A stretch of 64,000 nucleotides of DNA from positions 24,505,554-24,569,553 of the forward strand of contig NC_092562.1 in the NCBI RefSeq assembly GCF_037975245.1, read 5' to 3'. The notes beneath the pieces are model-generated. The model made no database searches and was not told where the DNA came from. It saw only the letters and a program-made list of their open reading frames with translations. The DNA comes from Apostichopus japonicus (lineage: Eukaryota > Echinodermata > Holothuroidea > Aspidochirotida > Stichopodidae). This document shows positions 49,913 to 60,877 of this stretch, in pieces (positions within the stretch are counted from its first letter, which is position 1; the number at the start of each line of letters is the position of its first letter). The translations under genes were made by a program, and so were the position numbers.

Positions 49913-50355
49913 GGATCAAACTTGTAATTCAAATCATTGTAAAATCAGAAATTAGTCCATAATTCACTTTGGGATAACTAGATATGACATAATTTTTTGA
50001 CAAGAGTTGAAGGTAGAGCTGCAGTTATTGTTATAAATTGTTGGATGGTACACTGTTGGCAGACAAAGGTGACAGACTTTAAATCTTAAAGAGAAAATCA
50101 TACCTAAGAAACCTCATCACAAAAGGGCTGTAACCATGTTTCCTAAACTTGAGATATGGTTGATTATAATGTAACCTTCTTGGACATGGCTAGACGGTTG
50201 ATCTGTCCTGGGAGTGTATCACTGTAGTAGCGTTCTGTGATGTCATATCCTATGTGACAGATTTTATTCAAAAGTTGGTCTTCCCTTTTACAATCTTCTT
50301 GTTTGTTGTTTGTTCTTGTTACTCTGTACTCCATATAATGTTGAGTAATACAAAA
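49913..50355. other. unique sequence, no feature seen
   Basis: No exon or repeat recognised. Confidence 0.5.
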
Positions 50356-50512
50356 GCTATTGAGGGGGAAGGGAGAAGTGCTGTTAAGGGGGGGGGGGGG
50401 GGGGGGAAGGGAGAAGTGCTGTTGGGGGAGGGGGAAGGGAGAAGTGCTATTAAGGGGAGGGGGAAGGGAGAAGTGCTGTTGAGGGGAGGGGGAAGGGAGA
50501 AGTGTTGTGATG
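50356..50512 (+). repeat. G-rich minisatellite with 19-G run
   Basis: About five units of roughly 28-38 bp carry GGGAGAAGTGCTGTT followed by long G-runs, including 19 consecutive Gs at 50388-50406. The plus strand has ample G-tracts to form G-quadruplexes. Confidence 0.88.
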
Positions 50513-50859
50513 GGTTCATGCTAGTGGGACAGCATGTATGCATTTTATAGTACGTCTTACATAACAGTCTGTGCAGCAGTCATTGCCATTATGTATGCTA
50601 GTTACATCATTCTCCATAAGGCTTGGGTTGCATAGATAATTTGCAGTGTAGATACTGCTTTCTGAAGAAGAAAAAAAAATGGAAAGAAAAGTATATACAT
50701 ATATATACATGTATATAATTCCAACCAAAGAGTTAATCTCACATGATGATTAAATGATAATTAAATATGTAAGCTGCCCTCTTATTGGTTTATTACAGTC
50801 CATGTTTATATAGAATGAACAGATCATCAAAGTTTCAGAGCTGCCATGATACGGCCTGG
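50513..50859. other. AT-rich unique sequence
   Basis: A short ATATAC patch lies at about 50690-50715. Nothing else is visible. Confidence 0.45.
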
Positions 50860-51370
50860 AATATTTCAGCTTTGTAATTTTACGATGAATACCAATTTCA
50901 CGTGCCGCCAGCCTTCCGTCATTTTACGGCTGTTCTATATCAGCCTCGTCTCGTCTGTCTGATGCTTCGGCATTATAACGCCAATCCCTGCATTGATCGT
51001 TTGCCTTATACATTTGTCGGCATAAGCCACGCCAATTGGATAATTGGTTCAAGAAGGTATCCTAATTATCTCAGATTGTAAAATATGTTTTGGTTGTCGT
51101 CATCGAGTCAGAATTTTACATTTATTTCCCGGGAAATGGAGATGGGAGGAGGATGATGGTGGACTTCAAGCACGTTTGAACCTATTGTGGTGTTCGTGTG
51201 TACATTGTTGTGGTATTTAATCACCTGGAAGAGATAGAACACTCCATTGACGTCATCTGCGGACGAAATGGCTGATGTCATTTCGGTCTCGTCGTCAATG
51301 CTGCCAAGCTTCTGTACTTTCTTTAAAAAGCAAACAAAAGAAAAAATAAAATATATGGGATCTGATTGAA
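50860..51370 (+). promoter_or_regulatory. CpG-bearing repeat-free block with a perfect CRE site
   Basis: This block has raised CpG content and no repeats, like the leaders of the candidate first exons. It contains TGACGTCA, the palindromic cAMP response element consensus, at 51248-51255. An ATG in good context (GAAATGG) at 51268 opens 33 codons to TGA at 51367-51369, but no good donor follows. It could be another alternative promoter or an enhancer. Confidence 0.25.
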
Positions 51371-51654
51371 CGCCTCATCTCTGTAAAACGTCAGGCAAAT
51401 ACTTTGTTTTGTACGATTGAGATATTTCTCTCTTTGGTTTGCATGTAATTACCGGCCTTTCTAATACATCAGAAAAATGGAGAAGCAGTTTAGTCCAGAT
51501 TTAAAGTAGCTATATAGCCTCATGATGGATATAGAATGAACGTTTTCATTTTTGAGATTTGACTACAAGAAAACAGGGAAAAGAAAGAGGAGTGTTTGTT
51601 TTCTGCATCAGTGCATGTTAGGTTGATAGAATTATTTACACTTTATGATAATTA
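51371..51654. other. AT-rich unique sequence, no feature seen
   Basis: No repeat or exon is recognisable between the CpG-bearing block and the 20-bp array. Confidence 0.5.
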
Positions 51655-51661
51655 TTATATA

Positions 51662-52465
51662 TAATAGGATAAAGGGTAGAGTGGGATTTATATAGTAGTA
51701 GTGGGATTTATAGAGTAGAAGTGGTATTTATAGAGTAGTAGTGGGATTTATAGAGAAGTAGTGGGATTCATAGAGAAGTCGTGGGATTCATAGAGAAGTA
51801 GTGGGATTCATAGAGAAGAAGTGGGATTCATAGAGAAGTAGTGGGATTCATAGAGAAGTAGTGGGGTTTATATAGAGATGTGGTGGGATTTATAGAGAAG
51901 CGGTGGGATTTATAGAGTAGTGGTGGGATTAATAGAGTAGTAGTGGGATTTATAGAGTGAGCTTAATAGAGAAGTAGTGGGATTTATAGAGTAGTTCTTT
52001 GGACATCTATAAAATAGCCGTGGGATTTAAAGAGTAGCGGTGGGATTTAAAGAGAAGCGATGGGATTTATAGAGTAGCGGTGGGATTTATAGAGTAGTAT
52101 TGGGATTTATAGATTATGATTTATAGAGTAGTAGTGGGATTAATAGAGTAGTAGTGGGATTTATAGAGTGAGATTAATAGAGAAGTAGTGGGATTTATAG
52201 AGTAGTTCTTTGGACATCTATAGAATAGCCGTGGGATTTAAAGAGTAGCGGTGGGATTTATAGAGAAGCGATGGGATTTATAGAGTAGCGGTGGGATTTA
52301 TAGAGTAGTATTGGGATTTATAGAGTAGTGGTGGGAATTACATACAGGGATTTATAGAGTAGTAGTGGGATTTATAGAGTGGGATTTATAGAGAAGTAGT
52401 GGGATTTATAGAGTAGTAGTGGGATTTATAGAGTGGGATTTATAGAGAAGTAGTGGGATACATAG
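51662..52465. repeat. 20-bp minisatellite, about 40 copies, with a 211-bp duplicated block
   Basis: The unit is GTAGTGGGATTTATAGAGAA with variants (TTCATAG, TTAATAG, GCGG). Spacing is 20 bp through most of the array. A block starting at GTAGTTCTTTGGACATC (51991) recurs at 52202, showing a second level of duplication of 211 bp. Confidence 0.94.
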
Positions 52466-54775
52466 AGTATGTCTATGGACAGAAACTTAGCCAATTTGCC
52501 CCATATTCAATAGGTTTGTTGCGTGTGATAATCTCATTCAAAATCTGTTGAAATTTTTTGAAAAGCTATTTTCGTTTCCAAGCTATACACATTTGAAGTT
52601 TTGATACATACTGTACCTGAGCAAAACTCATTAAATACGTGTAAACTATGATGTCGAGTGTTGTGCTCATCAAACTTTCTAATTTTAGCCCCTTAATAAG
52701 TAACTCCCCCCCCCTCCCTAATTACAAGCCCACATATATCATTTGATTTATTGTGATGTTCCTCATTTCAAAGAAAATGATAAAATATTTTAACAAAATC
52801 GCTTAAGGCCACAAACCGGAGTTCCATGTCCTTGAAATTGAGGTTAGTGGAAATAAAGGAATAACACATCAGCAAATAAGGCAGTCACTCCCTGTACGTC
52901 AACAATGTGCATAATTAGCTAAATTAATGTTTATTCATAGATGAAATTAGAATTAAGAAAAGACTTGTAGAATGGTCAATCTTTGAAGGATTTCGATGGG
53001 AGTTGCAGCTATTTTCATGATTTCTAATGCCTATTAGAGTGATTAGGACGATGTAGTTCCTTAGGTGTCCCTAGACCTTGAAAGTAAGATTCTTTTGCCA
53101 AGGAGTACCGGTAAGGGGTTAACAGAAGAAGATCTTGAAGAGTTTTGCTATGGGTTTGGATGAACTTGAATAGCTGGGTGAAACATCACTGAATTGTGAA
53201 CATCAGAAAATACACCCACCCATAACGTGAGCGAAATCAGTATGCAAATCCTACTACCACTGTTTGTTCATTTGCATATACATGTGTATGATAGTAAGTT
53301 ATTTGTACCATATTTTTAACAATTTATGGGATGGAGGCAGGGGGGCGGGGAAGGTGGGGAGGGATCATATAGCAAAGATCACAACATGCCGACTTTGATC
53401 ATGTATGGTCCCTATAAGCTACCGTTCTTTCTGAACTGTATTAACTCTCACTGAAATGCCAATTGGAACAGTACTGATGACAGTGTACAGTAGTACTAGA
53501 TACCATACAGTTGCTGTGGCATATATTTGGTGGTTGTACATGCAATGCTGGAATGTATACCTCCACCTACATCTCTGTGTATGAGCTTCCATTTCCTACT
53601 TTTCCCCCAACCCCCACCCCCAACCCCCTCATCTCTGATCTAGTAGGATCAACCCAATTAAGAGATCAGTTGAAAGTGTATTTCAAGCCAGTTGAACAAA
53701 ATTCAGAAAAGACATTTGACATGCAGTACTTTGAATAGCCCATGTTTCTAATATTGTTTGTTAGTCCCCAGTATGTTTTCTAAGGCACCATCTTTTAACA
53801 GCTTCTCCCCCCTCCCCTGCCCCCTCCTCTAAAATGTATTTCACACTACCAACAAAACTTGATGGAGTACTGTGTGATGCAACCACATAGACTTCTTTAC
53901 CTATCCCTATAACCCCTCCCCCTCCCCAATCTACAATTTGAATAATTAATCAGTAAATTTGGTTTAACTGTGACAAATTGTCAAAATAAATAGGTATTTT
54001 TTTGTTCTTTTTCTTTTTTTGAATGGAAAAATACTGTGTAATTTTGTAAATGTTTTATCCAATTTATGAAGACAAAATTATGATCGGCATAAACCATATA
54101 AGTTATGGCAACATTGTTAAAGGTCGATTCCACTTCAAGTTAGGCATTTACATGTGACATGTCGAAGAATTACTGTCCCCGTGGTGAGTGTAAATTGCGT
54201 CCAGCTCCCCCCGAACAGAATCATAGTCTGGAACATTGACCCTGCTACCCAATAGAATAACGATCCAGCAAAAATAGGCTTTTGATCCATTTTCAATTAG
54301 ATATGAGACTGTCTGCCTGTTACAGCCAATATCTTTAAGGTTCCTTGAAGCGTAGTAATCGATCACAAAAAGCAAAGATGACAGTTTAAGTCATCCACGA
54401 AATGGAAAAAGTCAGTATACTTTTTAGTACAATCATTTACAAGTGTGGCCACTGTTGAAAGGATGCTAGTTGTTGAAACATTTTATTACTGTCATACTGT
54501 CCCTTAATTTCACAGTAACATTTTTTGATAGAAGAGGAGCTTTACTATGTAACCTTTTTGAAAAGGTCTGCTGTGGAGAGGACTATACGTTTTTTGTTTT
54601 ACTTTGGTGTTATACTGTCCCTATAATTTTACGGATATATATTATATATTTATTGATCTCTAGAGTAAGGCAAAATATGTCACCAAAACAGAACTATTAT
54701 TGTTCGATACAGGTGACAAACGTCTACAGTGGAATGACGACCTTCCTTACCGGTTTTGGACCTCTGGACATACAA
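52466..54775. other. AT-rich unique sequence with C-rich patches
   Basis: C-rich blocks lie at 52704-52720, 53600-53630 and 53805-53830, and G-rich at 53335-53365. An ATG segment ending at a donor-like site (54159-54183) stops in a different phase from the first-exon candidates and was not called. Confidence 0.4.
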
Positions 54776-54910
54776 TCAGCGTCCATTGCCTAGTTGGTTA
54801 GGTTGTCCGCATGTAAAGCGGGAGGCCCGGGTTCGAACCTCAGTGAAGGCTGGAAGTTTTTTCACTGTTCTTGATTTTCCAACTCATTACGATTTCAATT
54901 ATATATATTC
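54776..54910 (+). mobile_element. second tRNA-derived SINE family, head and short body
   Basis: The head has an A-box-like segment (TAGTTGGTTAGGTTGTCCGC) and a B box (GGGTTCGAACCTC) at the spacing expected of a tRNA. The anticodon-like stem CCGC/GCGG is intact, but the T stem has a mismatch and the acceptor ends do not pair, so a working tRNA gene is unlikely. It is followed by about 60 bp of body and then by AT-rich sequence and a TA microsatellite. It differs from the SINE at 45351. Confidence 0.65.
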
Positions 54911-54932
54911 ATGTGCCTTTGTTGTTTACCTC

Positions 54933-54938
<6 letters not shown>

Positions 54939-55009
<71 letters not shown>

Positions 55010-55088
55010 CTGTATATATATATATATATATACATGTATATATATATATATATACTGTATATATATATATATACATGTATATATATTT
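54939..55088. repeat. TA microsatellite with palindromic interruptions
   Basis: About 150 bp of TA broken by TACTGTA and TACATGTA, all of which can fold on themselves. Tyrosine/isoleucine frames on both strands come from this repeat. Confidence 0.95.
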
Positions 55089-55121
55089 TAAAGACAATAC
55101 ACTAGATACTCCTAAAGAAAA

Positions 55122-55418
55122 AAGCAGAGAAATAAGATATGACTCATAATTGACAAATAAGGAGTATTGTTTTAGAAAATATATTGGAGTTTTTGGTCCC
55201 CCTGGGACCTTCGTCAGCAATACTTGCAGTAGAAGGAAAAGTACCATATGTAACACATTGAAAGTATGACACTAGTAATTGTTGCATTGATGAAATTTGT
55301 ACTTTTCATTCTACCCCCAAGTGTTGACGAAGGTCCCAGGGGGACCGAAAATTCCAATAGATGTTCTAAAACAAAGATCATATATGTCGATTATGAGTCA
55401 TATCTTATTTCTCTGCTT
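55122..55418. mobile_element. 297-bp foldback element with arms of about 96 bp
   Basis: The outer 29 bp at 55122-55150 is the exact inverse of 55390-55418. The match continues inward with scattered differences to about 55217 and 55321, including GGTCCCCCTGGGACCTTCGT and its inverse. Only about 100 bp separate the arms. Such a structure fits a non-autonomous foldback element; no clear target duplication was found. It could also arise by local inverted duplication. Confidence 0.75.
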
Positions 55419-55802
55419 CCTATTTATTATAATATATATCTATCTATATAGAAATGATGTTGTTGTGTAATGAATGAGTTAGACATGTAGTTTTGAAATC
55501 CGATAATGTCATTATGTGCCCATTAAATTTGGAAATTCTTTTTGTTTCAAAAACTGATGATACTGAAGTTATCATTAAGGTACAAGATCTAATACAGAAG
55601 AAGACTCTGTCATTGCGTACACAGTTTTTGTCCATCTCATAGGGATATTCTATTGAAACTGTGAAAAACAAAACCACACATCTTAGCCTAGAGGCAGCTT
55701 TGTGATGCAACAAAGCTGAATATATTTAAATAGCTTGTTGACAAGGTTTTGAATTTATTTCAATAGCTTGTTGACAAGATTTTCAGACTTTGCAAAGCAC
55801 TG

Positions 55803-55804
<2 letters not shown>
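55419..55804. other. AT-rich unique sequence
   Basis: A short direct repeat, AATAGCTTGTTGACAAG, occurs at about 55728 and 55760. Nothing else was seen. Confidence 0.5.
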
Positions 55805-55833
<29 letters not shown>

Positions 55834-56002
55834 TGTATGTATGTATGTATGTATGTATGTATGTATGTATGTATGTATGTATGTATGTATGTATGTATGT
55901 ATGTATGTATGTATGTATGTATGTATGTATGTATGTATGTATGTGTGTATGTATGTATGTATGTATGTATGTATGTATGTATGTATGTATGTATGTATGT
56001 AT
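55805..56002. repeat. ATGT tetranucleotide microsatellite, about 50 units
   Basis: Nearly perfect ATGT runs for about 200 bp with one change (ATGTGTGT) near 55945. It is continuous with the 3' tail of the minus-strand SINE at 56001-56223, whose tail in other copies is a few ATAC or ACAT units. The cysteine/tyrosine/methionine/valine frames across it are repeat artefacts. Confidence 0.96.
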
Positions 56003-56223
56003 TTTAGATCCTACTGCAAGCAGGAACTCGCGAAGAAGCCATCATTGGCTTATCAAAGCTGCAAGCTGACCGAAGTCAGTCTCTTACATTCATATTTAAT
56101 GTCCATGATTATGAATTGTCAATTGTCAACAACTCTGTAACTGGATGACATATTCTTGGAGTGACTTGAATTCAGGACCTTATGATTGAAAGGCACCAGC
56201 GTTAACCACTGAGCTAAAACTCC
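56001..56223 (-). mobile_element. tRNA-derived SINE, copy 4, full length
   Basis: On the minus strand this has the tRNA-like head (56160-56223, with a change in the A-box part: AGTTTTAGCTCAGTGG), the body and the TCTAAAATACAT end. It matches copy 3 at 45351 over its full length. The 3' end runs directly into the large ATGT array. Confidence 0.93.
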
Positions 56224-58639
56224 TTGACCTCATATGACCTCATAAAATCTTTGGAAACCATTAATTTAGCAAACCAAGAAGACACTAAAGAGGTTAATAT
56301 CATCTACATATTTAAGGTTGAGATGCAACAAAGTTAAATTTCATAGAGTTACCCAGTGTTTAAAAAGTTTTCATATTTTATTCACCAGTACATAGTCTGT
56401 TATCAACAAACTACATTTAACCAGCTCCACTAAGAACATCAACATACCTTGTATAAAATTCATCCACAGCTGGACTTTTTTCCATTATTACTATTTTTTA
56501 TTACCTCTGACATAGAAATTAATAATGACCTTAATTTTCAGAGATTTCTAATTAGGATGGGAAATATACCATGAAATTTGGGGGGGGGGGGGCTCTTATA
56601 GAGAGTACAGGATACAATGTTTACTTAAATTTGTACGCCACAGTTAATGAATAACTTCTCTCTCTCCAAAAATACATAACTTAAATAAAAGTTTTCTGGG
56701 AGATCTGCATTCAAACTATTTTTCTTTTCAAGAGAGAAGGGGGGTGGGGGGTGGGGGGAGACGGAATAGAGTCAGTGAGGTTATGTTTCCCCTACTGGTT
56801 AAGGAGAGGTCAGACATGTAATAGTGGGCGAAGGAAGGGTCATACCCCCTCACCCGGCCCCATTTTTCTGGGAGCAGAAAATAGATTTGCAACTTGCATG
56901 CAACACATGGACATAAATCGCATTAAATAACAAAATGCCGAGAAAGCCAAAAAAAAAAAATAATCAAACCATGATAATTTTCATATATTCTTAAAGACTA
57001 TGCTCTAAAATATTATTCACAAGCCTGGCAGTTTTATGGAAGCATGCCCTGAAAATATTACTTACAGAGACTAAGAAAACACCTGGCAGCATTTCCATAG
57101 CAGTTTGAGCAAGATTGGCAAAATTTCTCATGTTTGCTTATTTGCTTTTGTTTTGTTTTTTTGTTACTCCTACCTTGCATCGCATCTTCATTGATTTTTT
57201 TCCCCATTTTCAGAGTACCTCTGAAAGATAAACAGAAAAAGGGAGAAGGAAAGAAAATTTGTTTCACCCTTTTTCAAAGCTTTCTTCGTTTTAATGTACG
57301 TCGTATACACATAGACATATATATATATTCCCTAGCTCTGCCGGTAAATTCTGCAGTGTTTTTTTTTTTCTTTTCCCCGAGCTACGGCGGCAGCCGGCAC
57401 TCGCAAAGCCAGAAGGCCAGTAATAATTGCCCTCCAAGCTTGCAGATCTAACGCTGAAAAACATTGTTTTCGTCATCTTTTTTGCATCTTATTACTATTG
57501 AGGACGTACTGGAGGTGTTGAAAGCATACATGTAGTTTGCTAGATTGTTGTCAAACTGTTGCAGCATCAGCAGTAAGCAGCTCCTGCGTGGGTATAAACT
57601 GAGGTGGTTTTGTTATTATTATTATTATTATTCGATGACAGCACAGGAATAAACTCAAGGCCAATGCCACGCATCTATCTTGTGCATATAAATATCCGTT
57701 ACTCGTGGTGGTTAAAAACGCTTCTGTTTTCTCTTCTGTTTTTGAACGATCTCTGTTCTGTGGATGGACAAGCTGTGTGATTTCTCACATGGCGTGTTTA
57801 TATACTCGTCTGTGTTACTTGGCAGTAATAGCCAATGTATTCAGCATTGCAAAGGTTAATATACACAGTGGAGGAGGACTGTTTGACTGAACAATTCCAA
57901 CTGATCGCAGCACTGCATCGTAATAACTATCTGATTCAATTTCAGTCTGAAACTTTGTGTCCCTGTTCATGTCCCAACAGCTCCAGGAGCTTTTCTTCTT
58001 TCAATCAGATGACACATAACATTTTATCTTTTTTTTTCTTTCTTCTTGTGGAAATCTTTCTGATATTATGCAATAGCATATCATAAATTATATCTTCTTT
58101 TTCTTGTCTGTTTTCTTGTATGTTTGCCATATTGATTTCTTAGGTTTCCCTCCTCATTCACATTTCGTACCTTGAAATATGCAGTCATGGTATTGTTTTT
58201 CGAGGGGCGGATTTCATTTGGATTAAATTTGGACACAAGTTTGTAAAGGAGTAAATAATTCATTCTATGGACATATTCTTCCCATCTCGTACTTGCATAC
58301 TGAGTTGAACATATTTCAGAATACAGGGATAATATAATTGCCATTAATTGTTTAATTTGATATCGGTTATTAATTTTCACTCCTCGTAGAATACCTCTGG
58401 CAGATCGAAACTCGATCGGCTTCTTATAGTCGGATTAATATTTTTTAACCATAACGTGGAAATATATATCCAGCCGGAATCGAACGTGTCTGAAATTTGA
58501 CTCTATATATACATCGGACTGATAATTTACCACATGTACTATGGAGTATAGTGTTTCTTTGTTTGGTTTCGTTTGGTTTTGCCTAAAAGAAAAAAATTTG
58601 GAACATGATTTTATAGCAACCTGATCAAACATCTTCAAT
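56224..58639. other. AT-rich unique sequence, no supported gene
   Basis: A 13-G run lies at 56580-56592 and a G-rich block at 56735-56762. An acceptor-like CCATTTTCAG at 57201-57210 is followed by a frame open to 57451, but the peptide is low-complexity and unrecognised. A TTA repeat lies at about 57608-57630. Confidence 0.4.
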
Positions 58640-59708
58640 CAGCTTTGAATTTAACGATAAACATTTGTCGCGTTTCACGACGAGCTTTGCTGTAAAAAGC
58701 ATTTCAAGCTGCAAAATTTATTGACATGCTACGGCACGATCTTCAGTATGTTCAGCTAACTTCCACACAAAATTCGTTTGTAATTTTATCGTACTGCAGA
58801 GAGAGAGAGATATAATAAGGATTTCCACATGTGGTACTTTTGATGGAATTTGGGTGTTTTTTTTCTTTTGTATAGGTCGCTCGAGTGAAACCTGTTTGTC
58901 TTTTTTAGTTTTTGGCCTTGATGAGAGGTTAATTAAACTCATCCTTCCAAGCAGGATTTAAATTAATTTTGTTATGAAAGTGAAGGATCGTCTCGAAAAC
59001 AACTTCTCAGACTGAACGATTCTACTCTCCGAGTCTTGGACCTACATAAGGGTTATTTTCAATATCTACGAGTCGATGTTGTTCAGTATAACGATTGGCA
59101 GCGCCCTCGTTAATTTACTCACGGTCTTATATGTTCGAACATTACACTGCATCGCAGATGAAAAGAGTACCATCTGTTATAATTTCAGTGCCAAGTTGGG
59201 CTTTGTATTTGACAGCATTGTAATGATTTCTTTGAACCAATATTTATTATGTAATAACATAAAGAGGTAAATGAAACAGCCGTAATCACTTCTGAATTAA
59301 GTTTCGCTAATGCAGTCGCCTGGACTACGTGCCCATCATCCTATAAGCAGGCAGATTTTGACCTTTGAGATTTGATCTTTATCCAATGTGCATATGTTTC
59401 TGGAATTCCCTGTTGGTTAATGTTGGATGTTACTATACACCTCCCCTGTGAGATGTTCTCGCCACATTTTGCCTTCTGACCTTTTGCAGATAGACATCTC
59501 CGACTAATTCTCCTGCATTGACATCACTTGTATAATAGCTCATTAATTCAAACCACAGAATAGAGAAACAATGGCTGAATCCACTCATTAAGCAGAAACA
59601 GAATCCCCTGCGAAAATACGGCTGTGGATATTTTATCGTTTCATCTTTTGATCTTCAAGTCTTCCAAATGGAGCAGCTTCCACTTTTGCCAAGAATTTTA
59701 TAGTTGCC
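58640..59708 (+). promoter_or_regulatory. candidate promoter and 5' leader of the first exon at 59709
   Basis: A repeat-free kilobase with raised CpG content, for example at 58660-58690, 58985-59110 and 59300-59330. It leads into an ATG in a near-ideal context. No single TATA box or start site can be chosen. Confidence 0.35.
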
Positions 59709-59842
59709 ATGGAAACTGCCAAAGGCAGACTCCAGAAACTGAGAGGAGGTAGTCGCAAAGACATGTCTTTTCCGGCGCTCCTTCTGCGCCGTCATTCATG
59801 CGCTTCTTTTATGTCTTCCAAATCGACTGCGTCAGAAGATAG
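59709..59842 (+). CDS. candidate coding first exon 3 (44 codons plus 2 bases)
   Basis: The ATG is in a near-ideal start context (GCCATGG), with an in-frame TGA 60 bases upstream at 59649-59651. The peptide begins METAKGRLQKLRGGSRKD, continues with SFPALLLRRHSCASF and ends rich in serine. RRHS fits a basic-residue kinase site of the protein kinase A type; such a site occurs near the N-terminus of some long PDE4 phosphodiesterase isoforms, but this is far too little to assign a family. The frame stays open to a strong donor, AG before GTAAGC, at 59842/59843. Two bases are left over, as in the candidates at 7376 and 48440. This is the best exon candidate in the window. Confidence 0.5.
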
Positions 59843-60635
59843 GTAAGCTTGGGTGCCTTCAAACCGTTTTACTTCCCAGATTAAGCTGTAATGTTGACTG
59901 AACAGCTAGGGTTATACCATAGGCTGCTAGAGGAAATTAGCAAGGATTTGACCCTATTCCTGTACATTTACCCTAGAAGTAACGTAAGGTAGTAAAATTT
60001 AAGTTGTTCACTGGCATTTCAATTGACCCTAATTGCCAGATGCAAAATTTATACTGAAATTAGATGATCCTAGGATTAGACTTGATACTACTAAGTGACA
60101 TGTGTTAAAATATCCTGATAGTTTGACGTATCAGTCTATATTAAGATCACGGCATAGATAATCTCTATTACTGTAATATTACGGTGTGGGAAAACAACCC
60201 CCAAATGTGAGGTGCGCGATCCAAAAGTGGCTTGCGAAAAACATTTTGAACAGCGGATCATGGAAGTTTTCCAGACGTTTTAAAAGTTATCTATTGTTAG
60301 CGGCTTGCTGATGACAATCTGGTCAGATATTTTAATGTCAGGTCCATATGTTAATTTGCTATCATTCTGAGCGGTCAAGTCTGACGGTTGGGGTTCACTG
60401 ACCTCAAGGTTAAATCTCTCATGGAACGTTTTCTTGCAAGGGTCAATCGTGGGCCTAAAAGTTTTCGGACCGTTGCCGTAGGGTACAATCATAATAGTAA
60501 AACATGTATCCCATATAGCATATAATATGTATGCAATGGAAACATGCATGTACAACCCTTATCATATGGAAGAACACAGAGTATTACACTGTGCTGTATT
60601 ATAACCCACCCTGCTGTTGTTTGTTAAAATATACT
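59843..60635. other. unique sequence, probably intron if the exon at 59709 is real
   Basis: No repeat or further exon recognised. Confidence 0.45.
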
Positions 60636-60877
60636 GTATGTATTGTATGTATTTTAGATCCTCCTGCAAGCAGGAACTCGGAAGAAGCCATCATTGGCTT
60701 ATCAAAGCCGCAAGCTGACCGAAGTCAGTCTCTTAGATTCATATTTAACGTCCATGATTATGAATTGTTAATTGTCAACAACTCTGTAACTGGACGACAT
60801 ACATTAATCTTGGAGTGACTCGAACTCGGGACCTTATGATTGAAAGGCACCAGCGTTAACCACTGAGCTAACACTCC
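60636..60877 (-). mobile_element. tRNA-derived SINE, copy 5, full length
   Basis: On the minus strand the head (GGAGTGTTAGCTCAGTGGTT), B-box region (GAGTTCGAGTCACTCC), body and TCTAAAATACATACAAT end are all present. The B box is closest to the tRNA consensus of all five copies. The tail contains two short ATGT-like blocks. Confidence 0.93.

Noticed and set aside
54159-54183. ATG segment MSKNYCPR ending at a GTGAGT donor
   Set aside because: Only eight codons, with a different phase from the other candidates and no CpG-bearing leader.
54470-54793. 107-codon frame with hydrophobic stretches
   Set aside because: It is AT-driven, ends inside the SINE head and has no splice or promoter support.
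54778-54850. A tRNA gene, from its A and B box-like segments
   Set aside because: The acceptor ends do not pair and the T stem has a mismatch; a tRNA-derived SINE head explains it better.
54939-55256. Several long frames rich in tyrosine and isoleucine on both strands
   Set aside because: They are read-throughs of the TA microsatellite; open frames on both strands are expected there.
55790-56140. Long frames of repeating Met-Tyr-Val-Cys
   Set aside because: They come from the ATGT microsatellite and run into the SINE, so they are not genes.
57134-57451. 105-codon frame with hydrophobic start as a secreted protein
   Set aside because: The hydrophobic start is translation of a T-rich tract next to an acceptor-like site; the rest is low-complexity.
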